NCBI GenBank assembly: GCA_946998295.1 | Contig: CAMPYS010000006.1 | Span: 1 to 64,000, forward strand | Direction of reading: 5' to 3' | DNA length: 64,000 nt | DNA from: an uncultured Prevotella sp. | GTDB lineage: Bacteria; Bacteroidota; Bacteroidia; Bacteroidales; Bacteroidaceae | The notes under the pieces: model-generated | Told to the model about the DNA's origin: nothing | Database searches by the model: none | Seen by the model: the letters and a program-made list of their open reading frames with translations, nothing else | Part shown: positions 34,389 to 43,602 of the stretch, in pieces | How the letters are laid out: the number at the start of each line of letters is the position of its first letter | Position numbering within the stretch: the stretch's first letter is position 1 | Program-made: the position numbers and the translations under genes

Positions 34389-35738
34389 ATGGAGCTGAAT
34401 TTATTAACCGCTATATCTCCAATTGATGGACGTTATAGAGACAAAACTAATAAATTAGGAAAATATTTTTCAGAATATGCACTAATAAAGTACAGAGTTC
34501 ATGTAGAAATAGAATATTTTATAAGCTTGTGTTCATTACCTCTACCTCAACTTAAAGCAATTGATAAAGATACAATTGATAAACTTAGAACTATCTACAG
34601 AGATTTTACAGAGGAGGATGCAGCTAAAGTAAAAGAAATCGAAAAAGTTACTAACCATGATGTTAAAGCTGTAGAATATTTTATAAAAGATAAAATAAAA
34701 GAAATAGGAGAAAACATCTACAAATATAAAGAGTTTATACATTTCGGTTTAACTTCTCAGGATATAAATAATACAAGTGTACCATTATCTATAAAAGAAG
34801 CATTAGTAAACGTTTATTATCCAGCAATAGAAGAACTTATAAGCCAACTTAAAGACTATGCTGAAGAATGGGAAAATATACCAATGTTAGCAAAAACTCA
34901 TGGGCAGCCAGCCTCTCCTACACGTTTAGGAAAAGAAATAGAAGTATTTGTATATAGACTAACAGAACAACTAAATATTCTAAAGAACTGTAAAATAACA
35001 GCAAAATTTGGAGGTGCAACAGGTAATTTTAATGCTCACACTGTAGCCTATCCAAATATTGATTGGAAAAAATTTGCAGATAACTTTATTAACAAATCCT
35101 TAGGATTAGAAAGAGAACAATGGACAACTCAAATAAGCAACTACGATAATATATGTGCTATATTTGATGCTCTACGTCGTATAAATACAATAATATTAGA
35201 CTTAGATAGAGATTTTTGGCTGTACATATCCATGAACTATTTCAAGCAAAAAATAAAAGCTGGAGAAGTGGGGTCCAGTGCTATGCCACATAAAGTTAAT
35301 CCTATTGATTTTGAAAATAGTGAAGGTAATATAGGAATAGCTAATGCTATTTTACAGTTTTTAGCTCGTAAATTACCTGTTAGTAGATTACAAAGAGATT
35401 TAACAGATTCAACAGTGCTTCGTAATATTGGAGTACCATTTGCCCACTCGTTAATAGCCATTAAAAGCACTCTTAAAGGGCTAAGAAAACTCATACTAAA
35501 CGAAGATAAAATCAATAAAGATTTGGAAGATACATGGACTGTCGTTGCAGAAGCAATACAAACCATTTTGCGTAGAGAAGGGTATCCAAATCCATACGAA
35601 GCACTTAAAAAGTTAACAAGGACTAACTCAAAAATAACAGAAAAAGAAATTCATAACTTTATTAAGGGTCTAAATGTAACAGATAAAATAAAAAAAGAAT
35701 TACTATCAATTACACCATATAATTATATAGGAAAGTAA
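34389..35738 (+). CDS. purB: Adenylosuccinate lyase
   Basis: Catalyses two steps of purine synthesis: release of fumarate from SAICAR and from adenylosuccinate. The 449 residues begin LLTAISPIDGRYRDKTNKL, typical of the E. coli-like subgroup. The catalytic region is AKTHGQPASPTRLGKE and the fumarase/aspartase superfamily signature is GSSAMPHKVNPIDFENSEGN near 295-313. Fumarate released here can join the pool used by FumC and FrdCAB. rluB-like follows 82 bases on. Confidence 0.96.
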   Translation: MELNLLTAISPIDGRYRDKTNKLGKYFSEYALIKYRVHVEIEYFISLCSLPLPQLKAIDKDTIDKLRTIYRDFTEEDAAKVKEIEKVTNHDVKAVEYFIKDKIKEIGENIYKYKEFIHFGLTSQDINNTSVPLSIKEALVNVYYPAIEELISQLKDYAEEWENIPMLAKTHGQPASPTRLGKEIEVFVYRLTEQLNILKNCKITAKFGGATGNFNAHTVAYPNIDWKKFADNFINKSLGLEREQWTTQISNYDNICAIFDALRRINTIILDLDRDFWLYISMNYFKQKIKAGEVGSSAMPHKVNPIDFENSEGNIGIANAILQFLARKLPVSRLQRDLTDSTVLRNIGVPFAHSLIAIKSTLKGLRKLILNEDKINKDLEDTWTVVAEAIQTILRREGYPNPYEALKKLTRTNSKITEKEIHNFIKGLNVTDKIKKELLSITPYNYIGK

Positions 35739-35820
35739 ATAAATAATTAACAAAGTAATATCATAAAGTATATAGATAATTTCATAACCAAAGCCGTGAG
35801 GCACATTAACAAATAAATGT

Positions 35821-37215
35821 ATGATAGACGAATTAGAACAAAAAGAAAATCAGTCTACTGAAAAAGAGACTAATCGTGAAGGCTACTCACCTAATGGACA
35901 AATGAACTATGATCGAGAGTACCATAGCACAACAGGTCGTTCGCAACGACCACGTATAACCGCACAACATGCTTATGCTGCAGAACGTGTAAATACTAAA
36001 GAAAAGGAATTCCGTCCTGAAGGATTCGGAACAAATATACAAGGGTATTCCACATCACAAAACTATCAAAACGGTAATTATAGATCTCGTGGAAATAGCT
36101 ATCGGGCAAACAACTATCAACAGCGTAACAATGGCTATCAAACACGACAAAATAGCAATTACCAAAACCGCAATAATTATCAGTACAGACCTCAACAAGG
36201 AGACTATCGCCCAAGATATAATAATAGCGAAAACATAGACGGTTATAACAACAGAAACAGCTATAACGGTCGTGGAGCAAGTTATAACAATCGTGGAGGT
36301 AGCTACAATAATCGCGGTAGCTATAACAATCGTGGAGGATATAATAACCATAATAACAGAGGTGGATATAACAACTATGGTGGTTACAACAACTATCATA
36401 ACCAAGGTTATAGACAATACAACAACTCTTACGATCCAAATTCTAAATATTCAATGAAAAAACGTATTGAATATAAAGAAGAAAATTATGATCCAAATGA
36501 ACCTTTGAGACTTAATAAATATCTTGCAAATGCAGGAATATGCTCACGACGTGAAGCTGATGAATTTATCAAAGCCGGTAACATAACTGTCAATGGTACA
36601 GTTGTAACAGAGTTAGGAACAAAGGTGTTACGGTCTGATGAAATTAAGTTTAAAGACAACATTGTATCATTAGAAAAGAAGGTATATATCCTTTTGAATA
36701 AGCCAAAAGACTATGTAACAACAAGTGATGATCCACAGAAACGTAAAACTGTTATGGATATAGTAAAAAATGTTTGTCCAGAACGTATTTATCCTGTTGG
36801 ACGTTTAGACCGTAATACTACTGGTGTGCTGTTACTTACTAATGATGGGGACTTGGCTAGTAAATTGACACATCCTAAATTTCTAAAGAAAAAAGTTTAC
36901 CATGTTTTTCTTGACAAGCCAGTAGAACCACAAGCACTACAACAAATTTCAGATGGTATAGAGCTTGAAGATGGCACTATTAAAGCTGATTCAATTCAAT
37001 ATGCAGATGAGAAAGATCAATGTCAAGTAGGTATCGAAATACATAGTGGAAAAAATCGTATCGTACGCCGTATATTCGAAAGCTTAGGCTATCGTGTTGT
37101 AAAATTAGATCGTGTACAATTTGCTGGGTTAACAAAAAAGAATTTACGTCGTGGAGATTGGAGATTCCTTACACAACAAGAAGTAGAAATGCTACGTATG
37201 GGAGCTTTTGAATAA
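35821..37215 (+). CDS. rluB: RsuA/RluB-family pseudouridine synthase with a long Asn/Gly/Tyr/Arg-rich N-terminus
   Basis: Isomerises a uridine in rRNA, probably 23S. The catalytic part is residues about 225-464: an S4 RNA-binding domain (LRLNKYLANAGICSRREADEFI), then the synthase core with catalytic Asp in YPVGRLDRNTTGVLLLTNDGDL (near 330) and KNRIVRRIFESLGY. The first 220 residues are low complexity. From about 75 to 215 the sequence is almost only N, Y, G, R, S and Q, with units such as SYNNRGG repeated; it is predicted to be disordered and RNA-binding. E. coli RluB and RsuA lack this. Reverse-strand ORFs over the repeat are shadows. The exact target uridine is not predictable; the symbol is tentative. 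Confidence 0.85.
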   Translation: MIDELEQKENQSTEKETNREGYSPNGQMNYDREYHSTTGRSQRPRITAQHAYAAERVNTKEKEFRPEGFGTNIQGYSTSQNYQNGNYRSRGNSYRANNYQQRNNGYQTRQNSNYQNRNNYQYRPQQGDYRPRYNNSENIDGYNNRNSYNGRGASYNNRGGSYNNRGSYNNRGGYNNHNNRGGYNNYGGYNNYHNQGYRQYNNSYDPNSKYSMKKRIEYKEENYDPNEPLRLNKYLANAGICSRREADEFIKAGNITVNGTVVTELGTKVLRSDEIKFKDNIVSLEKKVYILLNKPKDYVTTSDDPQKRKTVMDIVKNVCPERIYPVGRLDRNTTGVLLLTNDGDLASKLTHPKFLKKKVYHVFLDKPVEPQALQQISDGIELEDGTIKADSIQYADEKDQCQVGIEIHSGKNRIVRRIFESLGYRVVKLDRVQFAGLTKKNLRRGDWRFLTQQEVEMLRMGAFE

Positions 37216-37319
37216 GAACCTTATAGACAAAATAAAGTAATAAATAAATATTGATAAAATACACATAATATTATTTACCTCAATATTTATAATCAAATTT
37301 TGTAAATAATAAAGTAGTA

Positions 37320-38714
37320 ATGAAAAGAACAAAAATAATAGATGCACTTCTATCTAGAAATTTTGGTAATAGCATTAATGTAAAAGGATGGGTACGTTCA
37401 CATCGTAGCAGCAAAGTCGTTGATTTTATTGCATTAAATGATGGCTCTACTATCAATAATATACAAATAGTTGTAGATCCTAAAATTATAGATAATGAGC
37501 AACTAAAGTGTATTACAACAGGATCTTGTATCAGTGTTGTCGGTACACTTGTAGAAAGTCAAGGAAAAGGACAAACATGTGAAATTCAATGTAAAGATAT
37601 AGAAATATATGGACTGTGTCCTAATGACTACCCAATGCAAAAAAAAGGACAAAGTTTTGAGTATATGCGCAAATATGGACATTTACGTTTGCGTACTAAT
37701 ACCTTTGGCGCAGTATTTAGAATACGCCATAATATGGCTATAGCTATACATCAATATTTCCATAAACACGGATTTTACTATTTTCATACACCTTTAATTA
37801 CAGGAAGCGACTGTGAAGGTGCAGGAAACATGTTTCAAGTAACAACTTTAGATTTAGATCGTATTGCAAAGTCTAATAAAGAGGTTGATTATAATGCTGA
37901 TTTCTTTGGAAAAAAGACTCATTTGACTGTCTCTGGTCAATTAGAAGGTGAATTGGGAGCTACATCATTAGGTGCTATTTATACATTTGGACCTACTTTC
38001 AGAGCAGAAAACTCAAACACACCTCGTCACCTTGCAGAGTTTTGGATGGTAGAGCCAGAAGTTGCTTTTATAGACCAAGAAGAACTAATGGACTTAGAAG
38101 AAGATTTCATTAAATATTGTGTCCAATGGGCTTTAGATAATTGCAAAGACGATTTGGCTTTCCTTAACAAAATGATAGATAAAGAGCTTATAAATCGGTT
38201 AGAAAATGTAGTAAAAAACAAATTTATAAGGCTTACCTATACAGAAGGCTTTAATATATTAAAAAAAGCGCAAGAAAACGGGGTCAAATTTGAATTTCCT
38301 ATCAATGAATGGGGCATGGACTTCTGTAGCGAACACGAACGTTTCTTAGTCGAGAAACATTTCAAATGCCCAGTTATAATGACCGACTATCCAAGTGAAA
38401 TAAAATCATTCTATATGAAGAAAAATACAGATGGTAAAACCATGCAAGGCACTGATGTACTTTTCCCACATATAGGAGAAATTATTGGTGGATCCGTTCG
38501 AGAAGAAAATTACGATAAACTACTTGAAGAGATACGAAATCGCGGTATGAATGAAAGTGTTTACAACTGGTATCTTGACACACGAAAATATGGAACATGC
38601 CCTCATGGTGGGTTCGGCTTAGGATTTGAGAGATTAATTCTATTTGTAACTGGTATGCAAAATATACGTGATGTAATTCCATTTGCACGTACACCTAAAA
38701 ACGCAGAATTTTAA
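37320..38714 (+). CDS. asnS: Asparaginyl-tRNA synthetase
   Basis: Charges tRNA-Asn. A class IIb synthetase of normal length (464 residues): an OB-fold anticodon-binding domain at about 15-110 (VKGWVRSHRSSKVVDFIALNDGS), motif 2 FGPTFRAENSNTPRHLAEFWMVEPE near 220-243, and motif 3 GFGLGFERLILFVTGMQNIRDVIPFAR at the C-terminus. The AsnRS-specific RHLAEFWMVEPE distinguishes it from AspRS. The transcript ends at a strong hairpin. Confidence 0.96.
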   Translation: MKRTKIIDALLSRNFGNSINVKGWVRSHRSSKVVDFIALNDGSTINNIQIVVDPKIIDNEQLKCITTGSCISVVGTLVESQGKGQTCEIQCKDIEIYGLCPNDYPMQKKGQSFEYMRKYGHLRLRTNTFGAVFRIRHNMAIAIHQYFHKHGFYYFHTPLITGSDCEGAGNMFQVTTLDLDRIAKSNKEVDYNADFFGKKTHLTVSGQLEGELGATSLGAIYTFGPTFRAENSNTPRHLAEFWMVEPEVAFIDQEELMDLEEDFIKYCVQWALDNCKDDLAFLNKMIDKELINRLENVVKNKFIRLTYTEGFNILKKAQENGVKFEFPINEWGMDFCSEHERFLVEKHFKCPVIMTDYPSEIKSFYMKKNTDGKTMQGTDVLFPHIGEIIGGSVREENYDKLLEEIRNRGMNESVYNWYLDTRKYGTCPHGGFGLGFERLILFVTGMQNIRDVIPFARTPKNAEF

Positions 38715-38783
38715 TAGCCATTTTTATCGCTACATAAAATAAGAAATGACTGTCTTTAATTATATTTACATTTTCTAATTGAT

Positions 38784-38816
38784 AAAGACTGATAACTATT
38801 TGAGTTATCAGTCTTT
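38784..38816 (+). terminator. Terminator of asnS
   Basis: Perfect 14-bp stem AAAGACTGATAACT / AGTTATCAGTCTTT, followed by CATTTTTTA. Confidence 0.8.
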
Positions 38817-38901
38817 CATTTTTTATATAACACTTTATAACTTAAACGGTGATGTATGCAAATAATAAACTTTCCTTATACTATTAAGCTAAAAAATAAT
38901 G

Positions 38902-38909
38902 TATCTTTG
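38902..38909 (+). promoter_or_regulatory. Predicted -7 box of the glycosyltransferase pair
   Basis: TATCTTTG, 32 bases before the ATG of the first glycosyltransferase. Confidence 0.55.
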
Positions 38910-38941
38910 TAACATGAAACAGATGAGGCTATATTAATAAC

Positions 38942-40210
38942 ATGCGGGTACTTATTATTAATACAAGCGAAACGACTGGCGGAGCTGCTGTAGCTGCTAA
39001 TCGTCTAAAAGAAGCATTAAATAATAATGGAGTACAAGCAAAAATGCTGGTACGTGATAAACAAACTAACGATGATAATATTGTAGCGATAAAATCATCT
39101 TATAAAACAAAGTGGAATAAACTTTGGGAAAGATTTTGTATATATTATAATCTGAATTTTGATAAAACAAACCTTTTTGCCATTGATATTGCTAACATTG
39201 GAACAGATATAACATCTATAAAAGAATTTAAAGAAGCAGATGTTATACATCTATCATGGATAAACCAAGGTATGTTGTCTCTTAACAATATAAAAAAAAT
39301 AATCTTATCAGGTAAAGCAATAGTGTGGACAATGCACGACCTTTGGCCAGCCTCATCAATATGCCATTACGCACATGGTTGTGAAGGATTTCATAATGGA
39401 TGCACTATATGTCCTTTACTTCCTAATAAAAATAATAAACTTGCACAAAGAGTATATAATAAGAAAAAGAAAATAATAGAAAAAGGACATATTCATTTTG
39501 TATCATGCAGCAATTGGCTTGCACAACAAGCAAAAAAAAGTGGAATACTAACAAATCAATTTATAACTAATATACCTAACCCTATTGATACTACTATATT
39601 TAAGCCTTTAGATAAAATATATTGCAGAAACAAACTCAACTTACCAATAGAAAAAAAAATAATACTTTTTGCTTCTCAAAAAGTAACAGATAAGCGAAAA
39701 GGAATGGAATACTTCATAAAAGCTATGGAACTATTAAAAACATCTTGTCCAGAAACAAAAGAAAATATTGAAATAGCTCTTTTGGGAGGTCATTCTGAAG
39801 ATTTAATAGATAAATTACCCTTTAAAGTTCATAATATTGGTTATATAAGCGAGGCAAGCCTCATAAACATTGTTTATAATGCCGCTGATACCTTTGTTTT
39901 GCCTTCATTAGAAGATAACCTCCCAAACACAATAATGGAGTCTATGGCATGTGGCATTCCGTGCGTAGGGTTTAATGTTGGAGGTATACCAGAAATGATA
40001 GAGCATCGCTCTACAGGTTATATTGCTAAAGCAAAAGACTATAACGATTTAGCCAATGGTATACATTGGGTCCTATACGAAGCTGACTATAATTCTTTAT
40101 ACAAATCATCTTTAGAAAAAGTAAAAGACTGCTACTCTCAAAAAAGTGTAGCAAAAAAATATTTAGATATATATAAACAAGCTATCAAAAAAACAAATAT
40201 TATAAAATGA
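38942..40210 (+). CDS. Family 4 glycosyltransferase
   Basis: A GT-B fold retaining glycosyltransferase of 422 residues. The N-terminal half opens MRVLIINTSETTGGAAVAANRL. It contains a cysteine-rich segment WPASSICHYAHGCEGFHNGCTICPLLP that recurs in one subgroup of Bacteroidetes GT4 enzymes. The C-terminal nucleotide-sugar domain has FVLPSLEDNLPNTIMESMACGIPCVGFNVGGIPEMI, including the ExxxxxxE-type donor motif. It probably adds a sugar to a capsule, O-antigen or glycoprotein glycan; donor and acceptor are unknown. Its stop overlaps the start of the next glycosyltransferase by four bases (ATGA). Confidence 0.88.
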   Translation: MRVLIINTSETTGGAAVAANRLKEALNNNGVQAKMLVRDKQTNDDNIVAIKSSYKTKWNKLWERFCIYYNLNFDKTNLFAIDIANIGTDITSIKEFKEADVIHLSWINQGMLSLNNIKKIILSGKAIVWTMHDLWPASSICHYAHGCEGFHNGCTICPLLPNKNNKLAQRVYNKKKKIIEKGHIHFVSCSNWLAQQAKKSGILTNQFITNIPNPIDTTIFKPLDKIYCRNKLNLPIEKKIILFASQKVTDKRKGMEYFIKAMELLKTSCPETKENIEIALLGGHSEDLIDKLPFKVHNIGYISEASLINIVYNAADTFVLPSLEDNLPNTIMESMACGIPCVGFNVGGIPEMIEHRSTGYIAKAKDYNDLANGIHWVLYEADYNSLYKSSLEKVKDCYSQKSVAKKYLDIYKQAIKKTNIIK

Positions 40211-40989
40211 TTACATTTTCAATCGTAACTATAACTTATAACGCTGCTCATGTGCTTCAGCCAACTATTAACTCTATACTATATCAAGATTATCCACATA
40301 TCGAACACTTAATAATTGATGGAAAATCAAAAGACAATACAATAGAAATTGCTAAAAGATATAAAGAAATATCAGACACATCAGATAATGGACACCAAAT
40401 AGTAATAAAAAGTGAACCTGATGAAGGGCTATACTATGCTATGAATAAAGGGATAGACCTTGCAGCTGGAGACTATATATTGTTTTTAAATGCAGGAGAC
40501 AGGCTACCTAATCAAAAAACATTAAAATCTGTTGCTTTAACAGCAGAAGCAGGCGATGGAGAAGAATATCCAGCTGTTATTTTTGGAGAAACTAATATTA
40601 TTGATAACACGGGTAAAATATTATATCCACGCCGTCTAAAAGCTCCAGAAGTTCTTACATGGCACTCGTTTATAAACGGAATGGTTGTATGCCACCAAGC
40701 TTTCTATGTCAGATTAGATATTGCAAAAAAAATTCATTATAACACAAAATACCGCTTTTCGTCAGATGTTGATTGGTGCATCAATATAATGAAAGAAGCT
40801 GAAAAAAGAGGCTTATTACTAAGAAACGTACACTCTGTTATTGCACACTACTTAGCTACAGGTACTACTACCAATAATCATTTTAGCTCATTAATAGAAC
40901 GATTTAAAATAATGAGTCATCATTTTGGAATTATCAAAACAATATTAAAACATATATCATTTATATTTCGTAATATTCACAAATATTAA
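40207..40989 (+). CDS. Family 2 glycosyltransferase
   Basis: A GT-A fold inverting transferase of 260 residues. Family motifs: FSIVTITYNAAHVLQPTINSIL at the N-terminus, HLIIDGKSKDNT, and the metal/donor-binding LFLNAGDRLPN in place of the classic DxD. FSSDVDWCINIMKEAE is the acceptor-side motif. It is translationally coupled to the GT4 gene (ATGA overlap), so both probably act on one glycan. Its stop lies one base from the stop of the convergent thioredoxin-fusion gene, with no terminator between. Confidence 0.88.
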   Translation: MITFSIVTITYNAAHVLQPTINSILYQDYPHIEHLIIDGKSKDNTIEIAKRYKEISDTSDNGHQIVIKSEPDEGLYYAMNKGIDLAAGDYILFLNAGDRLPNQKTLKSVALTAEAGDGEEYPAVIFGETNIIDNTGKILYPRRLKAPEVLTWHSFINGMVVCHQAFYVRLDIAKKIHYNTKYRFSSDVDWCINIMKEAEKRGLLLRNVHSVIAHYLATGTTTNNHFSSLIERFKIMSHHFGIIKTILKHISFIFRNIHKY

Positions 40990-40990
40990 T

Positions 40991-41917
40991 TTACAGTTTT
41001 TCGCCTATCCAATAAGGGTCAAAATTAACTGTAATAGTTTTTTGGCTTGCTATAGGTCGTCCGTTATTTAATGCTGGTTTCCATTTAGGCATTTTAGACA
41101 CAAGTCTAACAGCCTCATTACGGAAATGCTTCTCTGCTTTTTCTAAAATACCTTGTTGTTTTTCGGACGATAATTTATAGAATTTAGGATTGTTAGCTTT
41201 TAAATCACTCATCTTTAAGACTCTTGCACCTGTTACTGTACCATCCATTTCTATATTAAACATAACTATTACTTTAGCTTGTATTTTCATATGTCTTAAA
41301 AGAATAGTATATAATTGATGTGCCATTAAATAATTATTCATAATAGAATCTCCTCCTATATAGTTAGCTTGCACATCAACATTAGATAGTTTTAACTTTG
41401 GTCTAAGTTGCTCAAGTTTAGCTCTTAACTTATCTATTTGCACTGTACCTAAAATTATTTTACCATTAGGGTCTATAAGATACAATGTAGGTATCCAATC
41501 TACTTTATAAAGTCTATCAATAGTAGTTGCCTTTTTCCATTTTTTTAGTTCACTAACTTGTGTCCAATTCATTTGATACTTATCCCAATAAGTTTTTATC
41601 CATGCATCCTTATTCGTATCAAAAGACACACCTATAAATCTAACATTATAATCTCTAAAATCATTCCAAAGTTCTTTTGTTAAAGGGATTGCTTTACGAC
41701 AATCTGAACACCATGAAGCCCAAAAATCAAGTACTACATAGTCTCCTCTATAAGTTTTGAGCTCAATATCTTTATTATCAGCTGTTTTAAGCGTAAAGTT
41801 AGGTGCCACTGTACCCGGCGCTAATAAACCTTTAGCATACTTAGAATCTAAATCTTGTGCATTAGCATTAGCTAAAGATGCAAATAAGATAATTGCATAT
41901 ATAAATAAGTTCTTCAT
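40991..41917 (-). CDS. Secreted TlpA-like thioredoxin fused to a TonB C-terminal-like domain
   Basis: 308 residues with a signal peptide (MKNLFIYAIILFASLANANA, then QD). Residues about 32-175 are a TlpA/AhpC-type thioredoxin fold with redox pair WCSDC (Cys70, Cys73) and cis-Pro region WIPTLYLIDPNG. Residues about 215-305 resemble a TonB C-terminal domain: VIVMFNIEMDGTVTGARVLK and AVRLVSKMPKWKPALNNGRP…KTITVNFDP. It lacks the N-terminal membrane anchor of TonB. It may reduce or reshuffle disulfides of an envelope partner bound by the TonB-like part; that is inference. It is the last gene of nadK-ABC-this gene, two bases after the ABC stop. Confidence 0.8.
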   Translation of the reverse strand: MKNLFIYAIILFASLANANAQDLDSKYAKGLLAPGTVAPNFTLKTADNKDIELKTYRGDYVVLDFWASWCSDCRKAIPLTKELWNDFRDYNVRFIGVSFDTNKDAWIKTYWDKYQMNWTQVSELKKWKKATTIDRLYKVDWIPTLYLIDPNGKIILGTVQIDKLRAKLEQLRPKLKLSNVDVQANYIGGDSIMNNYLMAHQLYTILLRHMKIQAKVIVMFNIEMDGTVTGARVLKMSDLKANNPKFYKLSSEKQQGILEKAEKHFRNEAVRLVSKMPKWKPALNNGRPIASQKTITVNFDPYWIGEKL

Positions 41918-41919
41918 AT

Positions 41920-43593
41920 TTAGTTATTTTTTTGTAATGTAATTGTTGTATCACAATAATCAACTACTGCTTGACGATGTGTTATAAAAATTATAGTTTT
42001 ATTTTTTTGCTTTAAGATATTATTTAGAAGTTGCTTCTCTGTTTCTGGATCTAATGCAGATGTAGCCTCATCAAAAAGAATTATAGAACTATTACGTAAC
42101 AGAGAACGCGCTATGGAGATACGCTGCGCTTGTCCTTCGCTAAGCCCTCCTCCAAGTTCGGTACACATAGTATCTAAACCATCAGGTAACTCAAAAACAA
42201 AATCTGCACAACTCTGTATAAGAGCGTCTTTCATATCTTCACTATTAGCCATAGGATTTCCCATTTTCAAGTTATCCCTTATAGTTCCACTCATTAGGGT
42301 ATTACCTTGAGGCACATAAGAAAAATTATTTCTCATCAGAGAAGTCATCTCTTTTTTACCAGTATCATTATATATATAGATGTTTCCCTTAGTAGGTTTA
42401 AGTAATGCCAGCAATAAACGTATTAGAGTTGTTTTACCAACTCCTGTTTCTCCTAAAATAGCAGTACACGTATTAGGCTTGAAATCAACAGATAAATCGT
42501 TAATAGTATTTTCATCCCCATCGTCATATTTAAACGATACATTATCAACCTCTATACCAATTGGTCCATTAATTTTTATAGGCTTTCCTTGTTGTTCAAG
42601 CGGTGTTTCTTGAAGTTCTAAAAGTCTTTCAGCAGCAGTGAGAACAGAAACAAAAGTAGGAACTAAGCGAGTTAACTGTCGTGCTGGTCGCTGAATCTTA
42701 TTTACTAATTGCAGGAATGCAGTCATTCCACCAAATGTTAATGTTCCTAATGACAATCTAACAGCAGCCCAAGTGAAAGCTATTAAATAACCAAATGAAA
42801 AACCTATACCAATAGTAAGACTTGAAAATACAGAAAATTTAGTTCGTCTTATAACATTATGTCTAAGTTCTCTTTGTTGTGCCTCCAATCTATCTACTGC
42901 CATATCTTCCCCCTCTAAAGTCTTTAAAAGCATACGATGCTGTATAGTTTCTTGAAGAATACTTTGTACCTTAGAATCAGAGCCTCTAACTTCACTTGTT
43001 AATCCTCTCATTTGTCGTATATATATTTTGCTACAAAGAAGAAATATAGGAAACATTACTACTATCACAACTGCAAGTCGCCAATCCATAGATAACAAGT
43101 AGCTAAATGCACCAATAAATAAAGCTAATGTAGAAATAGCATCAGGAATCGTTACCGTTATAAAATCTACAACGTTATTAACATCAAGCTCAAGCCTGTT
43201 CAATATATCTCCAGAATGGTGTGATTCTTTTCCTTTCCATTCTGATTTTAATATCCGTTCTAATAGCTTTTGCTGCATACGGTTTTGAGCTTTTATACCT
43301 AAAAGATTTTGTACCCATATAGAAGCAACACTGAGGGCAAAATCTGATAATATAAGTAGTGCCATCACAAAGACAGCTATATATATATTGCCTGCAACAT
43401 TATGTGAGGCTATATCTATAGCACGTTGCACAGCCCAAACACTGGATAAAGAAACAACAACACCAAGAAGGCCAATAATAGCATTCAAAAAAGCTTGTAG
43501 ACGATTGCCTTTTGAAGAAGACCAGAGCCATTTAAGTAAAATAGTAACAGTATACCTATTTCTTGGCATTTTAAAGTAACTTCTTATTCCCAT
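41920..43593 (-). CDS. ABC exporter (fused membrane and ATPase domains)
   Basis: A 557-residue half-transporter that should work as a homodimer. Six hydrophobic helices occupy about 25-310. The ATPase has Walker A ILGETGVGKTTLIRLLL, Q-loop FSYVPQGNTLMSGTIRDNL, signature LSEGQ (in GGGLSEGQAQRISIAR, a variant of LSGGQ) and Walker B IILFDEATSALDPE. The phrase NTLMSGTIRDNLKMG is typical of lipid or peptide exporters of the MsbA/CydCD-like group. Substrate unknown. It lies between nadK (9 bases) and the thioredoxin-TonB fusion (2 bases), which would suit a role in envelope redox or peptide export. Confidence 0.85.
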   Translation of the reverse strand: MGIRSYFKMPRNRYTVTILLKWLWSSSKGNRLQAFLNAIIGLLGVVVSLSSVWAVQRAIDIASHNVAGNIYIAVFVMALLILSDFALSVASIWVQNLLGIKAQNRMQQKLLERILKSEWKGKESHHSGDILNRLELDVNNVVDFITVTIPDAISTLALFIGAFSYLLSMDWRLAVVIVVMFPIFLLCSKIYIRQMRGLTSEVRGSDSKVQSILQETIQHRMLLKTLEGEDMAVDRLEAQQRELRHNVIRRTKFSVFSSLTIGIGFSFGYLIAFTWAAVRLSLGTLTFGGMTAFLQLVNKIQRPARQLTRLVPTFVSVLTAAERLLELQETPLEQQGKPIKINGPIGIEVDNVSFKYDDGDENTINDLSVDFKPNTCTAILGETGVGKTTLIRLLLALLKPTKGNIYIYNDTGKKEMTSLMRNNFSYVPQGNTLMSGTIRDNLKMGNPMANSEDMKDALIQSCADFVFELPDGLDTMCTELGGGLSEGQAQRISIARSLLRNSSIILFDEATSALDPETEKQLLNNILKQKNKTIIFITHRQAVVDYCDTTITLQKNN

Positions 43594-43602
43594 TACTTTA
43601 GC

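Noticed and set aside
36055..36439. Long reverse-strand frames opposite the N/Y/G/R-rich part of the pseudouridine synthase gene
   Set aside because: They are Cys/Tyr- or Ile/Val/Thr-only translations of the complementary repeat, with no family features, start context or promoter.
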